Shown here piece after piece: positions 1 to 7,245 of a stretch of DNA of 10,774 nucleotides. The stretch is taken from positions 10,688 through 21,461 of the forward strand of contig CAJUHQ010000061.1 in NCBI GenBank assembly GCA_910586095.1, written 5' to 3'. Positions within the stretch are counted from its first letter, which is position 1, and every line of letters starts with the position of its first letter. The notes under the pieces were generated by a model. The model was given only the letters and a program-made list of their open reading frames with translations, made no database searches and was not told the origin of the DNA. This DNA is from an uncultured Lachnospiraceae bacterium. GTDB lineage: Bacteria > Bacillota > Clostridia > Lachnospirales > Lachnospiraceae. A program made the position numbers and the translations under genes.

Positions 1-376
1 TACTCCCGCCTGGTTTCAGATCCAAAACCATATTCTTCAGTACTTGATAAGGTTCATTACAATGCTCAATATTATGAGAACTAATGACGACATCTATACT
101 CCCTATAAACTCTTCTAATTTATTAGCAAAATTTTCAGGAGATACAATATGATATTCATCCATCTTAGATTTTGTATCCTTTCCCAAATTGTAATCGCCT
201 ATATCCACCCCAATATAATAACAATTAGGACATATTTTTTTAATGGAACTTACACTGTCATTTCCACATCCTACATCCAATATACGCAAGTGCTTTTTGC
301 CAATATGTACTTGTAAAAAATGATTCTTCCAATGAGGTTTTATTATTCCTCTATAATAATATTGAATTTTTCTCAT
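1..376 (-). CDS. SAM-dependent class I methyltransferase, 3' part cut by window edge
   Basis: The visible N-terminal 125 codons match a Rossmann-fold class I methyltransferase. Motif I is ILDVGCGND at about residues 34-42, where the glycine-rich loop binds S-adenosylmethionine. The next strand ends in YIGVDIGDYN, whose Asp would bind the SAM ribose. Further on come VVISSHNIEHC, a methyltransferase_11-type post-motif segment with the common 'H-IEH' signature, and LKPGG, the usual loop after motif III. The start is ATG at 374-376, with TAGGAG 8 nt upstream. The C-terminus lies beyond the left edge, so length and substrate cannot be judged. It is the last gene visible in the run and follows the 433-2139 gene after 56 bp, so it may methylate the glycan made by the locus or a precursor; that role is inferred from position only. 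The fold assignment is secure. Confidence 0.88.
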   Translation of the reverse strand, partial: MRKIQYYYRGIIKPHWKNHFLQVHIGKKHLRILDVGCGNDSVSSIKKICPNCYYIGVDIGDYNLGKDTKSKMDEYHIVSPENFANKLEEFIGSIDVVISSHNIEHCNEPYQVLKNMVLDLKPGGS

Positions 377-432
377 TTATGTATCTCCTACTTAAATTCT
401 ATGAATCACACAATGGTAATGCCTTTTGACTA

Positions 433-2139
433 TCATTTTTCCCATACATTAAAAAAATAATTGTGCGTTATCATTTCATATTGATCTACTAAATCTACAC
501 TATCCCGATCTGAAATGACTACAGTTCCTAATTTTAAAAACTCTATCTCCTTCCTATCTTCAAGATAAATCAATTTTGCATCTGGTCTAAGAAATTGCAA
601 ATATACAATAGATGAATTACCTTTTAGCTGAAATAAATATAAGGTATCAATCGTACCACTTTTTTCTTCAATTTCATCTAATAATACAAAATTTGATGCA
701 AGTACCTCCTCAGTCCATTGATATAACCTCTCATTTGCATCATATAAAGCAATATAAATCCACCATACGCAAATAATTCCTAACCAACAATATACTTTTG
801 CTATTCTAAAAGCCTTCCCACTTTTTAATACACACAATACTACACATAAAAAGCTTGCTCTCAATAATGCAATAAAAATTGCCTTCATATCAAATCCATA
901 TTTATAGCATAAGTCAGCTATTCCAACACAGTTGACTCCCATATTTGTTAGAGATTGATTATATGGATTATATTTAGACGTAATCATAGACAAAATTATT
1001 GTGATAAAAATAATATAACCTGTCTCTTTTTTATTGTCTTCTTGTACTAAAAGTTCTGCGATACCAAATAAAAGGATAGGTCCCAAAAAGCATGAATGAT
1101 ATCTCCCATACATCAACAAATCTGCGCGATCTTCATAATATGCAAAATAGATTGAAGCAATACCTAATGCTGCCATAAATGATAAAAGCACAAACAAATA
1201 GGGAAATACCGATGTCCATGTTCTCAATCTTATATATGATATAATCTTTTTTGTTAGATAGACAAAACCATATCCTGCTATAAGAAACGAAGAAACTAAT
1301 GTATAGAATGACTTTCCTAAAAAAGAAATCAAAAGTCTATATAATCCATCTGTATTTATCAGTGATTTTACTTTTGATACTTGTCCCTCCATCCCTGCAT
1401 TTGCCATTTCTATATCAGGGACATTACAAAACAATACATTTTGAAAATATTTTTTTCCTACATACCATAGAATAAGCCCTATTATTATAGATATTAAAAA
1501 AATCAATTTCTTTTTCCAATATCCTGTCTTTCTCCAACATATAATAAAACTCAGAATAAATGATAGAACAATTCCAATTGCTCTATTATGAGAAGCTAAC
1601 AGGACTGTCAATACAATACTAAATAGAATTTCTCTTGATCTGCTATATTCTATAAAGATAGACAAATATACTACTATCCAAAATAAAAAAGATAACAATG
1701 TTTCCGCTAGTGTCATCTTGGCATAAAAAATGTTAGAAGAATACGTTATTACAACAAATGATCCAATTGCTGCTTGGTACTCGTTTTTATTAATTAATTT
1801 TAACCAACATTTATACGCGAGAAAGTAACTCCCTATTAACATAATTACGTTTACAACCAATGCTGCTTGATACATTGTTTGTGCATCATGAAACAATTTC
1901 ATAATAATAGATAATATGAAGAATCCATATCCATATCCATAATAAGAAAAACTTATAACCGAATCTGACCAGTCCTTGCCATTTAACCATGCTGCTGGAA
2001 GCCAATATGCATATTCATCCGCTATAATTGTTATAGTAGTATTTCGTCTTATACCCCACAACGCAGAAAAACAGATTATTGCTATTAAAAAAATATGTAT
2101 TGTTATATGTATCCAATTCTTTTTTTTATAAAAGAACAT
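433..2139 (-). CDS. GT-C-type polytopic membrane glycosyltransferase-like protein
   Basis: This is a 568-residue, very hydrophobic protein with roughly a dozen candidate membrane spans, the first at about residues 10-29. Just after it, in the predicted first outer loop, is ADEYAYW (40-46). A DE or DD pair there is the hallmark of GT-C enzymes (ArnT/PMT type), which take sugars from polyprenyl-phosphate donors outside the membrane. Other segments shared with the 9014-10705 protein are YAKMTLAET (139-147), HNRAIG (184-189), GQVSKVKSL (252-260) and LMYGRY (342-347). The tail after about residue 480 is soluble and predicted extracytoplasmic. Start: ATG directly follows an in-frame TAG; its GGAG lies 13 nt upstream, which is longer than usual. 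It starts 26 bp after the stop of the 2166-3386 gene, so the two are probably co-transcribed. The exact family and acceptor are unknown; a non-catalytic membrane role cannot be excluded. Confidence 0.75.
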   Translation of the reverse strand: MFFYKKKNWIHITIHIFLIAIICFSALWGIRRNTTITIIADEYAYWLPAAWLNGKDWSDSVISFSYYGYGYGFFILSIIMKLFHDAQTMYQAALVVNVIMLIGSYFLAYKCWLKLINKNEYQAAIGSFVVITYSSNIFYAKMTLAETLLSFLFWIVVYLSIFIEYSRSREILFSIVLTVLLASHNRAIGIVLSFILSFIICWRKTGYWKKKLIFLISIIIGLILWYVGKKYFQNVLFCNVPDIEMANAGMEGQVSKVKSLINTDGLYRLLISFLGKSFYTLVSSFLIAGYGFVYLTKKIISYIRLRTWTSVFPYLFVLLSFMAALGIASIYFAYYEDRADLLMYGRYHSCFLGPILLFGIAELLVQEDNKKETGYIIFITIILSMITSKYNPYNQSLTNMGVNCVGIADLCYKYGFDMKAIFIALLRASFLCVVLCVLKSGKAFRIAKVYCWLGIICVWWIYIALYDANERLYQWTEEVLASNFVLLDEIEEKSGTIDTLYLFQLKGNSSIVYLQFLRPDAKLIYLEDRKEIEFLKLGTVVISDRDSVDLVDQYEMITHNYFFNVWEK

Positions 2140-2165
2140 TCTACTAGTTATGCTCCTTTCTCAGC

Positions 2166-3386
2166 CTACATTTCCTTCAATATGTCAGTCATTGTATTAG
2201 AATAATTGTAATAATCAAATTGCTCTTTAACAAATTTCCGGCCATTTTCTCCTATCTGTTGGGCGGTTTTTCTATTATTAATAATTTGTTCAATAGCATT
2301 TATATACTCCTGTGCACTTTCACAATGGTAATACTCTTTTCCAGAACACCCTCCTATTCCTTCTATTCCAATATGATTTGTTAAAATGGGAATTCCAGAA
2401 GAAAAACCTTCCAAAACTTTTACTTTGATTCCTGCTCCATATAACAAAGGTACTACCATACAAGTACTTTTTTCAAAATATGTAGACACATCTTTCACAA
2501 ATCCTGTAATAATAATTCTCTCACTTTCAAATTTCTTTAATGATTTGTGCGGCCTACTTCCTACAATTATAAAACGAACAGTACTATCTTCTATCTTAGA
2601 GAAAACATTTTGAATAAACCAAATTGCACTTAAATAATTTTCTCTTCTAGACATTGCTCCATAAAATAATAAATCCTTATATGGTGTATTTGCACTTCTA
2701 TTTACATGAAAATATTGATCGTAATATGGAACTAATACTTTTATTTTTGATTTTTCTATATTATTTTCTATCAATAAATTATAATCTTTTTTATTATTTA
2801 CAAACACTAAATCCGCCATATTTAGGCTATGTAATTCTTTCTTCTTTAAGTTTTGAAAACGTATTTTATAAAAAATTTTCTGAATTATAAATCTCTCAAG
2901 AAGATATCTTCTCTCATAATTTTGGAACGTAACATCCTCTTCAATTACAATGAATTTAGCATTTGGAAAATACTTCCTAATTTTTTGTTGTAATATCCCT
3001 AATGATGTCCATTGCAATATTACTATATCAGGTCTATAACCTGTTTTATTTAGATATTTGATTCGTTTTAAGCACTCATGTACTCGATAATTGGATATAA
3101 CATTGGCATATTTTGTAAATGGATTCAATATAGATACACTGTTATATACTTTCTTCACAAAAGTACTCCAACTATTCTGGTCAAGATAACAAATATCTGC
3201 ATCTAGTCCATATTTATCTAAATCACTCTTTCCAAGATCTTTTTTTTCACAAAACGAAATTAATTTTACATGAAATTGTTGAACTGCATGAACCTTCTTG
3301 ATATAAAAATTATGTGTTTTTCCGCCAGCGTGATCTACTTTATCATATGGTATACTAATTGACATCCATAATAGTTCCTTATGCAT
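2166..3386 (-). CDS. GT4-family glycosyltransferase (GT-B fold)
   Basis: This 406-residue cytoplasmic protein looks like a GT-B retaining glycosyltransferase. Near the N-terminus HAGGKTHNFY (19-28) is the glycine-rich acceptor-side loop. The C-terminal Rossmann domain begins at about residue 238 with LLFYGAMSRRENYLSAIWF, followed by FIIVGS (272-277), IIITGFV (291-297) and VVPLLYGAGIKVKVLEGFSSG (311-331). In the position of the usual E-x7-E donor motif only the second Glu (E325) is kept; the first is Gly. This variant is known among glyco_trans_1_4-like enzymes and is shared with the 4846-5994 protein. Start: ATG with AGAGGAG just upstream. Gaps of 53 bp (upstream) and 26 bp (downstream) suggest operon membership. 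It presumably adds one sugar from a nucleotide donor to a lipid-linked glycan; donor and linkage cannot be read from the sequence. Base composition is among the most AT-rich in the window. Confidence 0.85.
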   Translation of the reverse strand: MHKELLWMSISIPYDKVDHAGGKTHNFYIKKVHAVQQFHVKLISFCEKKDLGKSDLDKYGLDADICYLDQNSWSTFVKKVYNSVSILNPFTKYANVISNYRVHECLKRIKYLNKTGYRPDIVILQWTSLGILQQKIRKYFPNAKFIVIEEDVTFQNYERRYLLERFIIQKIFYKIRFQNLKKKELHSLNMADLVFVNNKKDYNLLIENNIEKSKIKVLVPYYDQYFHVNRSANTPYKDLLFYGAMSRRENYLSAIWFIQNVFSKIEDSTVRFIIVGSRPHKSLKKFESERIIITGFVKDVSTYFEKSTCMVVPLLYGAGIKVKVLEGFSSGIPILTNHIGIEGIGGCSGKEYYHCESAQEYINAIEQIINNRKTAQQIGENGRKFVKEQFDYYNYSNTMTDILKEM

Positions 3387-3439
3387 ATCTCTCCTCTTTA
3401 CTAATGATCTTGTTCTAATGATTTTTTATCATTGCATTA

Positions 3440-4567
3440 CTAATCTGGCCATTCTTCTGCATCTACTAGAGAATCACGAATAGCCTCTAAATAGCCAAAT
3501 TTATTTTTAGTATCTGGTTCTAAGTAACCTCCTTCTGCCCACTCATTCCATGCAAATACAAATATATATTCTGTCGCATATTCCTTTTTTACTTTATGTA
3601 ACAATTGTACAAAATAGTTTTTGAACTTTTCTACAGTGACTCCTGTACAAACACTACCTTTTTTTCCTTTTCGTGGAGTGCAATCCCAATCGACAAAAGC
3701 ACCTGCAATACATTTGTCATGTACAGGTTTATGCTTTAAAATAGCCTTCCAATAAGTATCATAATTTCTGTATTCCATGCCTTTTTCAAAATATAAAGTA
3801 GAAAAAAAACTTGTGCGAAAGAGCTTGTCCATTTGTATCATTACTTTTTCTTTTATTTTTTTTAGAAATAAGTAATTAGAGCTTTTTAACCATCTCGCTG
3901 CAAAATTTGGCTGATATTCAATTGCATAACGGATGAATGAATCCTCTTTTCCATAAGAATTTATATCTGAAAATTGACTAGCATAACATAGTCCATCAAA
4001 TCCATATTCTCGTGCAAGTTCATTCCAATATAAAAACATCTCTTTTCTACAAGAAATAATATCCGGCCTATAGATGACTACTAATGGTTTATTTCCTTCC
4101 TTAATATATCGTTTGTCCTGAAAAAACGAAAGTAGATATAAAAAGTGCTCCTTCCATTCACTTTTATCGCCATACTCTTGTTTAATCAATATTTTTCTTT
4201 CACCTGACACCCATGCATTTGTCCAATTTTCGTTCGCCCAACATACACAATATCTAAGTGGAATAGACGGATCGTTACGCAAATTTTCCATTGGCTTTTC
4301 TAAAAGTTTATGTCCTCCAAACCAATAATGATACATGCAAAAGCCATAGATTCCATATTGATTGGCAAGATCTGCCTGCCATTTCATAACAGTGGAATCT
4401 AACAGATTATAATAGTTGTCATGCAAAGGTACTCTTGGTTGATTATGCCCTTCAAACAAAGGTTCTGCGTTCTTTACATTTACCCATTCAGTGAATCCTT
4501 CTCCCCACCACAAATCATTTTCTGGAATTTGATGAAATTGCGGCAAGTAAAATGCAATGATTTTCAT
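3440..4567 (-). CDS. WbsX-like / GH99-like domain glycan-locus protein
   Basis: This 375-residue protein is a typical full-length member of the WbsX family (glycosyltransferase WbsX, GH99-like domain). Signatures in order are FYLPQFHQIPEND (6-18) with WWGEGFTEW (20-28), YGFCMYHYWF (74-83), CWANENW (109-115), and FAWNEWAEGGYLEPD (338-352). Family members occur in O-antigen, capsule and rhamnose-rich polysaccharide clusters. They are annotated as glycosyltransferases from genetics, but the domain resembles endo-acting GH99 hydrolases, so the reaction here is uncertain. No signal peptide is seen, so a cytoplasmic site is likely. Start: ATG with GGGGG 6 nt upstream, and that SD directly follows a GC hairpin (4581-4595). 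It follows a 278-bp intergenic region rich in repeats, the longest gap in the window, and precedes the GT4 gene at 2166-3386 by 53 bp. Confidence 0.9.
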   Translation of the reverse strand: MKIIAFYLPQFHQIPENDLWWGEGFTEWVNVKNAEPLFEGHNQPRVPLHDNYYNLLDSTVMKWQADLANQYGIYGFCMYHYWFGGHKLLEKPMENLRNDPSIPLRYCVCWANENWTNAWVSGERKILIKQEYGDKSEWKEHFLYLLSFFQDKRYIKEGNKPLVVIYRPDIISCRKEMFLYWNELAREYGFDGLCYASQFSDINSYGKEDSFIRYAIEYQPNFAARWLKSSNYLFLKKIKEKVMIQMDKLFRTSFFSTLYFEKGMEYRNYDTYWKAILKHKPVHDKCIAGAFVDWDCTPRKGKKGSVCTGVTVEKFKNYFVQLLHKVKKEYATEYIFVFAWNEWAEGGYLEPDTKNKFGYLEAIRDSLVDAEEWPD

Positions 4568-4573
4568 AATAAT

Positions 4574-4595
4574 CCCCCATGCCGCCTTTGGCGGC
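4574..4595 (-). promoter_or_regulatory. GC hairpin abutting a GGGGG Shine-Dalgarno before the WbsX-like gene
   Basis: On the minus strand GCCGCC-AAA-GGCGGC (4581-4595) is a perfect 6-bp hairpin with a 3-nt loop. It is followed by AT and then GGGGG (4574-4578), 6 nt from the ATG at 4567. In the RNA the hairpin sits right beside the ribosome binding site. There is no U-run after it, so it is not an intrinsic terminator. It matches the layout at 8303-8325 and 6003-6026. Confidence 0.6.
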
Positions 4596-4607
4596 TCAAA
4601 TAGAAAT

Positions 4608-4634
4608 GAAAAACGCAGTCCTTTTGCGTTTTTC
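4608..4634 (-). terminator. Possible weak terminator or attenuator hairpin
   Basis: On the minus strand GAAAAACGCA pairs perfectly with TGCGTTTTTC across a 7-nt loop. The short GC core flanked by A-run and T-run is the form of a weak bidirectional intrinsic terminator. It lies inside the leader of the WbsX-like gene, so it could attenuate that gene or simply be another palindromic module. The GC core is only about 4 bp, so termination would be modest at best. Confidence 0.35.
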
Positions 4635-4635
4635 C

Positions 4636-4668
4636 TGTGTGAAATTTTAATTTCACATTAACTCCCAT
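4636..4668. repeat. 33-bp direct repeat, copy proximal to the WbsX-like gene
   Basis: This is identical over 33 bases to 4700-4732, with start-to-start spacing of 64 bp. It contains the perfect palindrome TGTGAAATT-TT-AATTTCACA (4638-4657), a 9-bp stem, followed by TTAACTCCCAT. Read on the minus strand the unit is ATGGGAGTTAA followed by the palindrome. The 12-mer TGTGAAATTTTA recurs at 8974-8985 inside the long inverted repeat upstream of the SH3 gene. Confidence 0.9.
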
Positions 4669-4670
4669 CT

Positions 4671-4686
4671 GCCCGCCTTAGCGGGC
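4671..4686. repeat. GC-rich hairpin between the two 33-bp repeats
   Basis: GCCCGC pairs with GCGGGC across the 4-nt loop CTTA. It sits between the two 33-bp repeats. On the minus strand it follows a linker containing TTGATTAG and precedes ATGGGAG, mirroring the hairpin and G-rich order found before three start codons in this window. It has different arm bases from the other GC hairpins but keeps pairing. Confidence 0.75.
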
Positions 4687-4699
4687 TCTCTAATCAAGA

Positions 4700-4732
4700 T
4701 GTGTGAAATTTTAATTTCACATTAACTCCCAT
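4700..4732. repeat. 33-bp direct repeat, distal copy
   Basis: This is the second exact copy of the 4636-4668 repeat, with its palindrome at 4702-4721. Beyond it on the right (4733-4845) the sequence is AT-rich, with a -10-like TATAAT on the minus strand but no good -35. No further repeat or gene was recognised there. Confidence 0.9.
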
Positions 4733-4845
4733 TCTTGGACATATTTGCATTGCAAACAAAGTTCTTATTATATTCCCTCTTACATACTTTCTTTTGTGAG
4801 TGATCTTATTTTATTTATCACAAAAATATATAGGTAATACACCAC

Positions 4846-5994
4846 CTACTCTTGCGCTTTATTATAAATATTTTTCATAAATTGTTTAAAATCGTTCTTT
4901 ACGGCATTATGTTCATATTTTTCAAGAAAACGATTTCTAACAGAATCATAAAATCTGCTGCGCTTTTCATTTTTAGTATATGCGTTTATTTCTCTTATAA
5001 AATCTACTGCGTTGGCACATACTACCATCTCGTCTATTGCCTCAATATCATATCCCTCAAACGCTTCCTTTGTTCCCAATATGTACTTTCCATACATCAT
5101 TGCCTCGGCTGTTTTCGTCTTCATTCCATTTCCATATAGGATTGGCAACACTACCACATCCGCCCTATAATAATATGTAGCAGTAGATAGCACTGTTCCT
5201 ACTACTGTGACTCGCTCTCCTTCTAGTTGTCTTTGAAGCTTCTCCATATCCTTTCCTATAATGATAAGGTTTACACTATTGTCGCAATATGGTAAAACAG
5301 TCTCTATAAACCATTGAATTCCCTGATTGTTTGGTCCAAAAAATGCTCCAACAAATAATAGAGTGATTCTATCTTCTGGCTGTGTTATCTTTTGTTCTTC
5401 AAATACATCTATATAGGATACTGGCAATATATAGTCCATCTTTCTATGATAAATCCGATCGACTTCTATTGCATCACGCATATTTAGGCCCATAATATAA
5501 TCCGCTCTTTGTAACAATGCTTTTTCATTTTTGTAATAAGACAAATATGGAAAAAAGTATAGAATATTCTCATGTATTACTTTATCCCAAACATGATTTT
5601 TTTCTACATTATGTAAATAGGCTATAATTTGCATAGAATTTTTATAATATTTTTTAATCTTTGTAAGAAGATTTCCTGTAAATGTACTATCAAAAAAAAT
5701 AATATCTGGTTGCAATGTAGCAATATACTTTATAAGTTTTTTTTCTGTGCTTTTACTATATCCATTGCGCAAAAACAGACAATTGTAGTATTGTTCTACC
5801 CGATTTCTATGTTTTGGAAAGGCCATTACATTCTTAGCTTTTTGACTGATATCTATATTTGAGAATGTGACAACATATATATTCTCCTCCCCATATATCC
5901 ACGAAAGCAATTGATAATTTTTAAAACTTCCCTGTCTACCTCCAACTAACTGATTAGACAAAAATTCATGCCCTGCCAAAAAAACTAGTTTCAT
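4846..5994 (-). CDS. GT4-family glycosyltransferase (GT-B fold)
   Basis: This 382-residue putative retaining glycosyltransferase resembles the 2166-3386 enzyme in its C-terminal half. The N-terminal domain opens MKLVFLAGHE with the loop LVGGRQGSFKNY (16-27). HNVEKNH (128-134) lies where the second half of the acceptor domain ends. The donor domain has LLFVGAFFGPNNQGIQWF (212-229), LIIIGKDM (243-250), VTVVGTV (262-268), and LPILYGNGMKTKTAEAM (283-299). Only the second Glu of the usual E-x7-E pair (E297) is present. It has no membrane span or signal peptide, so it should act on the cytoplasmic face on a lipid-linked acceptor. Start: ATG with AAGGG 8 nt upstream; that SD lies within the repeated hairpin element at 6003-6036. 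Donor sugar and linkage are unknown. It is 49 bp downstream of the 6044-7129 GT4 gene. Confidence 0.85.
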   Translation of the reverse strand: MKLVFLAGHEFLSNQLVGGRQGSFKNYQLLSWIYGEENIYVVTFSNIDISQKAKNVMAFPKHRNRVEQYYNCLFLRNGYSKSTEKKLIKYIATLQPDIIFFDSTFTGNLLTKIKKYYKNSMQIIAYLHNVEKNHVWDKVIHENILYFFPYLSYYKNEKALLQRADYIMGLNMRDAIEVDRIYHRKMDYILPVSYIDVFEEQKITQPEDRITLLFVGAFFGPNNQGIQWFIETVLPYCDNSVNLIIIGKDMEKLQRQLEGERVTVVGTVLSTATYYYRADVVVLPILYGNGMKTKTAEAMMYGKYILGTKEAFEGYDIEAIDEMVVCANAVDFIREINAYTKNEKRSRFYDSVRNRFLEKYEHNAVKNDFKQFMKNIYNKAQE

Positions 5995-6002
5995 TTTTTA
6001 CA

Positions 6003-6036
6003 CCCTTATGTGCCCTAGCACGCATACCAATCAATA
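6003..6036 (-). repeat. Dispersed hairpin/SD element, copy E (before the 4846-5994 gene)
   Basis: Nineteen bases at 6018-6036 are identical to 8319-8337. On the minus strand the order is TATTGATTGG, TATGCGTGC, a TAGG loop, GCACATA, then AAGGG, which is the Shine-Dalgarno of the next gene. The hairpin is imperfect here: TATG-TGC pairs with GCACATA leaving a 2-nt bulge. The element fills nearly the whole 49-bp gap between two GT4 genes, and its 5' edge abuts the KKG-stop end of the upstream gene. Compared with the copy at 8303-8360 it lacks the AT palindrome. Confidence 0.7.
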
Positions 6037-6043
6037 ACTTTAT

Positions 6044-7129
6044 CTACCCTTTTTTCGCACATACTTTTTTGATAATATTTTCATACTGTTTTACAACTAT
6101 ACCCCAATCGTAATGCGACTTCGTAAATTCTGAAAAGCGCTGTCCTAATTGTCTATAATCTTCTAGGTTTAAAACTTCTCTAATTTTATTAGAAAATTCT
6201 ACTGCATTTCCACCTTCTACTAGAAATCCATTCTTATCATGCTGTATAGCCATTGAGATTCCATCCACATTGGATGCTATTACAATAGATCCTGCCAAAC
6301 TAGCTTCTATTGCAACTAGTCCAAAGCCTTCCATATCATTTTCTATGTGAATATTGGGCATAATAAAAATATCTGAATTGCAATAACATTGGTCTACTAC
6401 TTTATCAGATGCTTCTGTAATCAGTCGAATACGCTCTTTTCCATCTAACTTTTCAATAATATTTTGTATGTGTGTTAATTCAGGTCCTTTTCCTACAATA
6501 AAATAAACAATATCTTTGCTTAAAGTGTGAAATACATTTGCTAAAAACCAGGAAACTCCTTTTCGTTTAACTAGTCTGCCTGTTGTCAACAATATATACT
6601 TGTCTTTCTCAAATCCATATTCCCTCAAAAACTCTTGCTTATTTCTAACTATTTTATCATATCTGTTCTTGTCAACGCCTAATGCAACTGTGATAGAATT
6701 ATCTATTCCAATATTATGTAATAATTGCTTTGTTGCATCACTGTTACATACATAACTCTCAAAACTTCCTTTTGCAAATCGCCGAAGATACCATTGATAT
6801 AATGGATGGGGATATGTGATATCTAATCCATGCACTGCAACAATGCGCTTTGTCTGTGGCGAAATTTTTTTACACACGCTGCCAATCATGCATAACAACA
6901 AATCTCCTACCATTATCACATCATACTTTCTAGCATTGATAATGGTATAAATAAGTACATATGGAAAAAACCAAATTAAATGCTTTTGATTTCTCCCAAG
7001 CACTAGTAATGTCACATCGAAATCATCTCTATTTATTCGTGAAAAAATAGATGTGCAAAATGTAGCCATTCCACCTAAGCTCGGATAATATTGTCGTGAA
7101 ATACACAATACTTTTATTTTATTTTTCAT
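6044..7129 (-). CDS. GT4-family glycosyltransferase with canonical E-x7-E motif
   Basis: This 361-residue GT-B glycosyltransferase is the most canonical of the three GT4 enzymes here. SLGGMATF (17-24) is the nucleotide/acceptor glycine loop, and HGLD (100-103) and VCNSDATK (127-134) close the N-terminal domain. TGRLVKRKG (183-191) carries the donor-phosphate-binding Arg and Lys. IVGKGPE (211-217) follows, then EGFGLVAIEA (267-276), giving the complete E-x7-E pair (E267, E275). This set is typical of PimB/mannosyl- and glucosyl-transferases using nucleotide sugars with retention of configuration. It should act in the cytoplasm on a lipid-linked or phospholipid acceptor. Start: ATG with a weak purine-rich SD (AAAGAGA) 6 nt upstream. 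The 116-bp gap before it holds only a weak 8-bp inverted repeat. The substrate cannot be predicted. Confidence 0.9.
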   Translation of the reverse strand: MKNKIKVLCISRQYYPSLGGMATFCTSIFSRINRDDFDVTLLVLGRNQKHLIWFFPYVLIYTIINARKYDVIMVGDLLLCMIGSVCKKISPQTKRIVAVHGLDITYPHPLYQWYLRRFAKGSFESYVCNSDATKQLLHNIGIDNSITVALGVDKNRYDKIVRNKQEFLREYGFEKDKYILLTTGRLVKRKGVSWFLANVFHTLSKDIVYFIVGKGPELTHIQNIIEKLDGKERIRLITEASDKVVDQCYCNSDIFIMPNIHIENDMEGFGLVAIEASLAGSIVIASNVDGISMAIQHDKNGFLVEGGNAVEFSNKIREVLNLEDYRQLGQRFSEFTKSHYDWGIVVKQYENIIKKVCAKKG

Positions 7130-7245
7130 TTATATTCTCTTTCTATGCTGCTATTTGACACATTCTTCTGATTTATTTTGTAAAGGATAGTATCGTAACA
7201 TTTCTATTTTATCCTTTTTATGTTCTTACTATATGCATTTTACCA

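Noticed and set aside
1922..1942. Tandem ATCCAT hexamers.
   Set aside because: They encode an in-frame Tyr-Gly repeat in the 433-2139 protein after the DE loop; only three units, with no sign of slippage or frame disruption.
2386..2890. Plus-strand open frames opposite the 2166-3386 gene.
   Set aside because: They mirror a strong GT4 coding frame on the other strand and have no family features.
3417..3433. 6-bp stem AATGAT/ATCATT with a 5-nt loop in the gap before the 2166-3386 gene.
   Set aside because: Short AT-only stem, expected by chance in such sequence, and unlike the GC hairpins elsewhere.
4653..4730. GGGAG followed by ATG-TGA on the minus strand in both 33-bp repeats, like a start-stop mini-ORF (4653-4666 and 4717-4730).
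   Set aside because: Only 3 nt separate GGGAG from the ATG, too close for normal initiation, and the ATG-TGA lies inside the palindrome, which explains it.
4636..4732. CRISPR-like array.
   Set aside because: Only two repeats, a spacer that is itself a hairpin, and no cas genes nearby.
4767..4795. TATAAT on the minus strand in the long gap before the WbsX-like gene, as a promoter.
   Set aside because: No -35-like hexamer lies at 16-18 bp and there is no extended -10; in DNA this AT-rich a lone TATAAT is weak evidence.
7182..7217. 8-bp inverted repeat AAAGGATA/TATCCTTT with a 20-nt loop between the GT2 and GT4 genes.
   Set aside because: It is AT-rich with a long loop and no convincing T-run in the transcribed direction; too weak to call a terminator.
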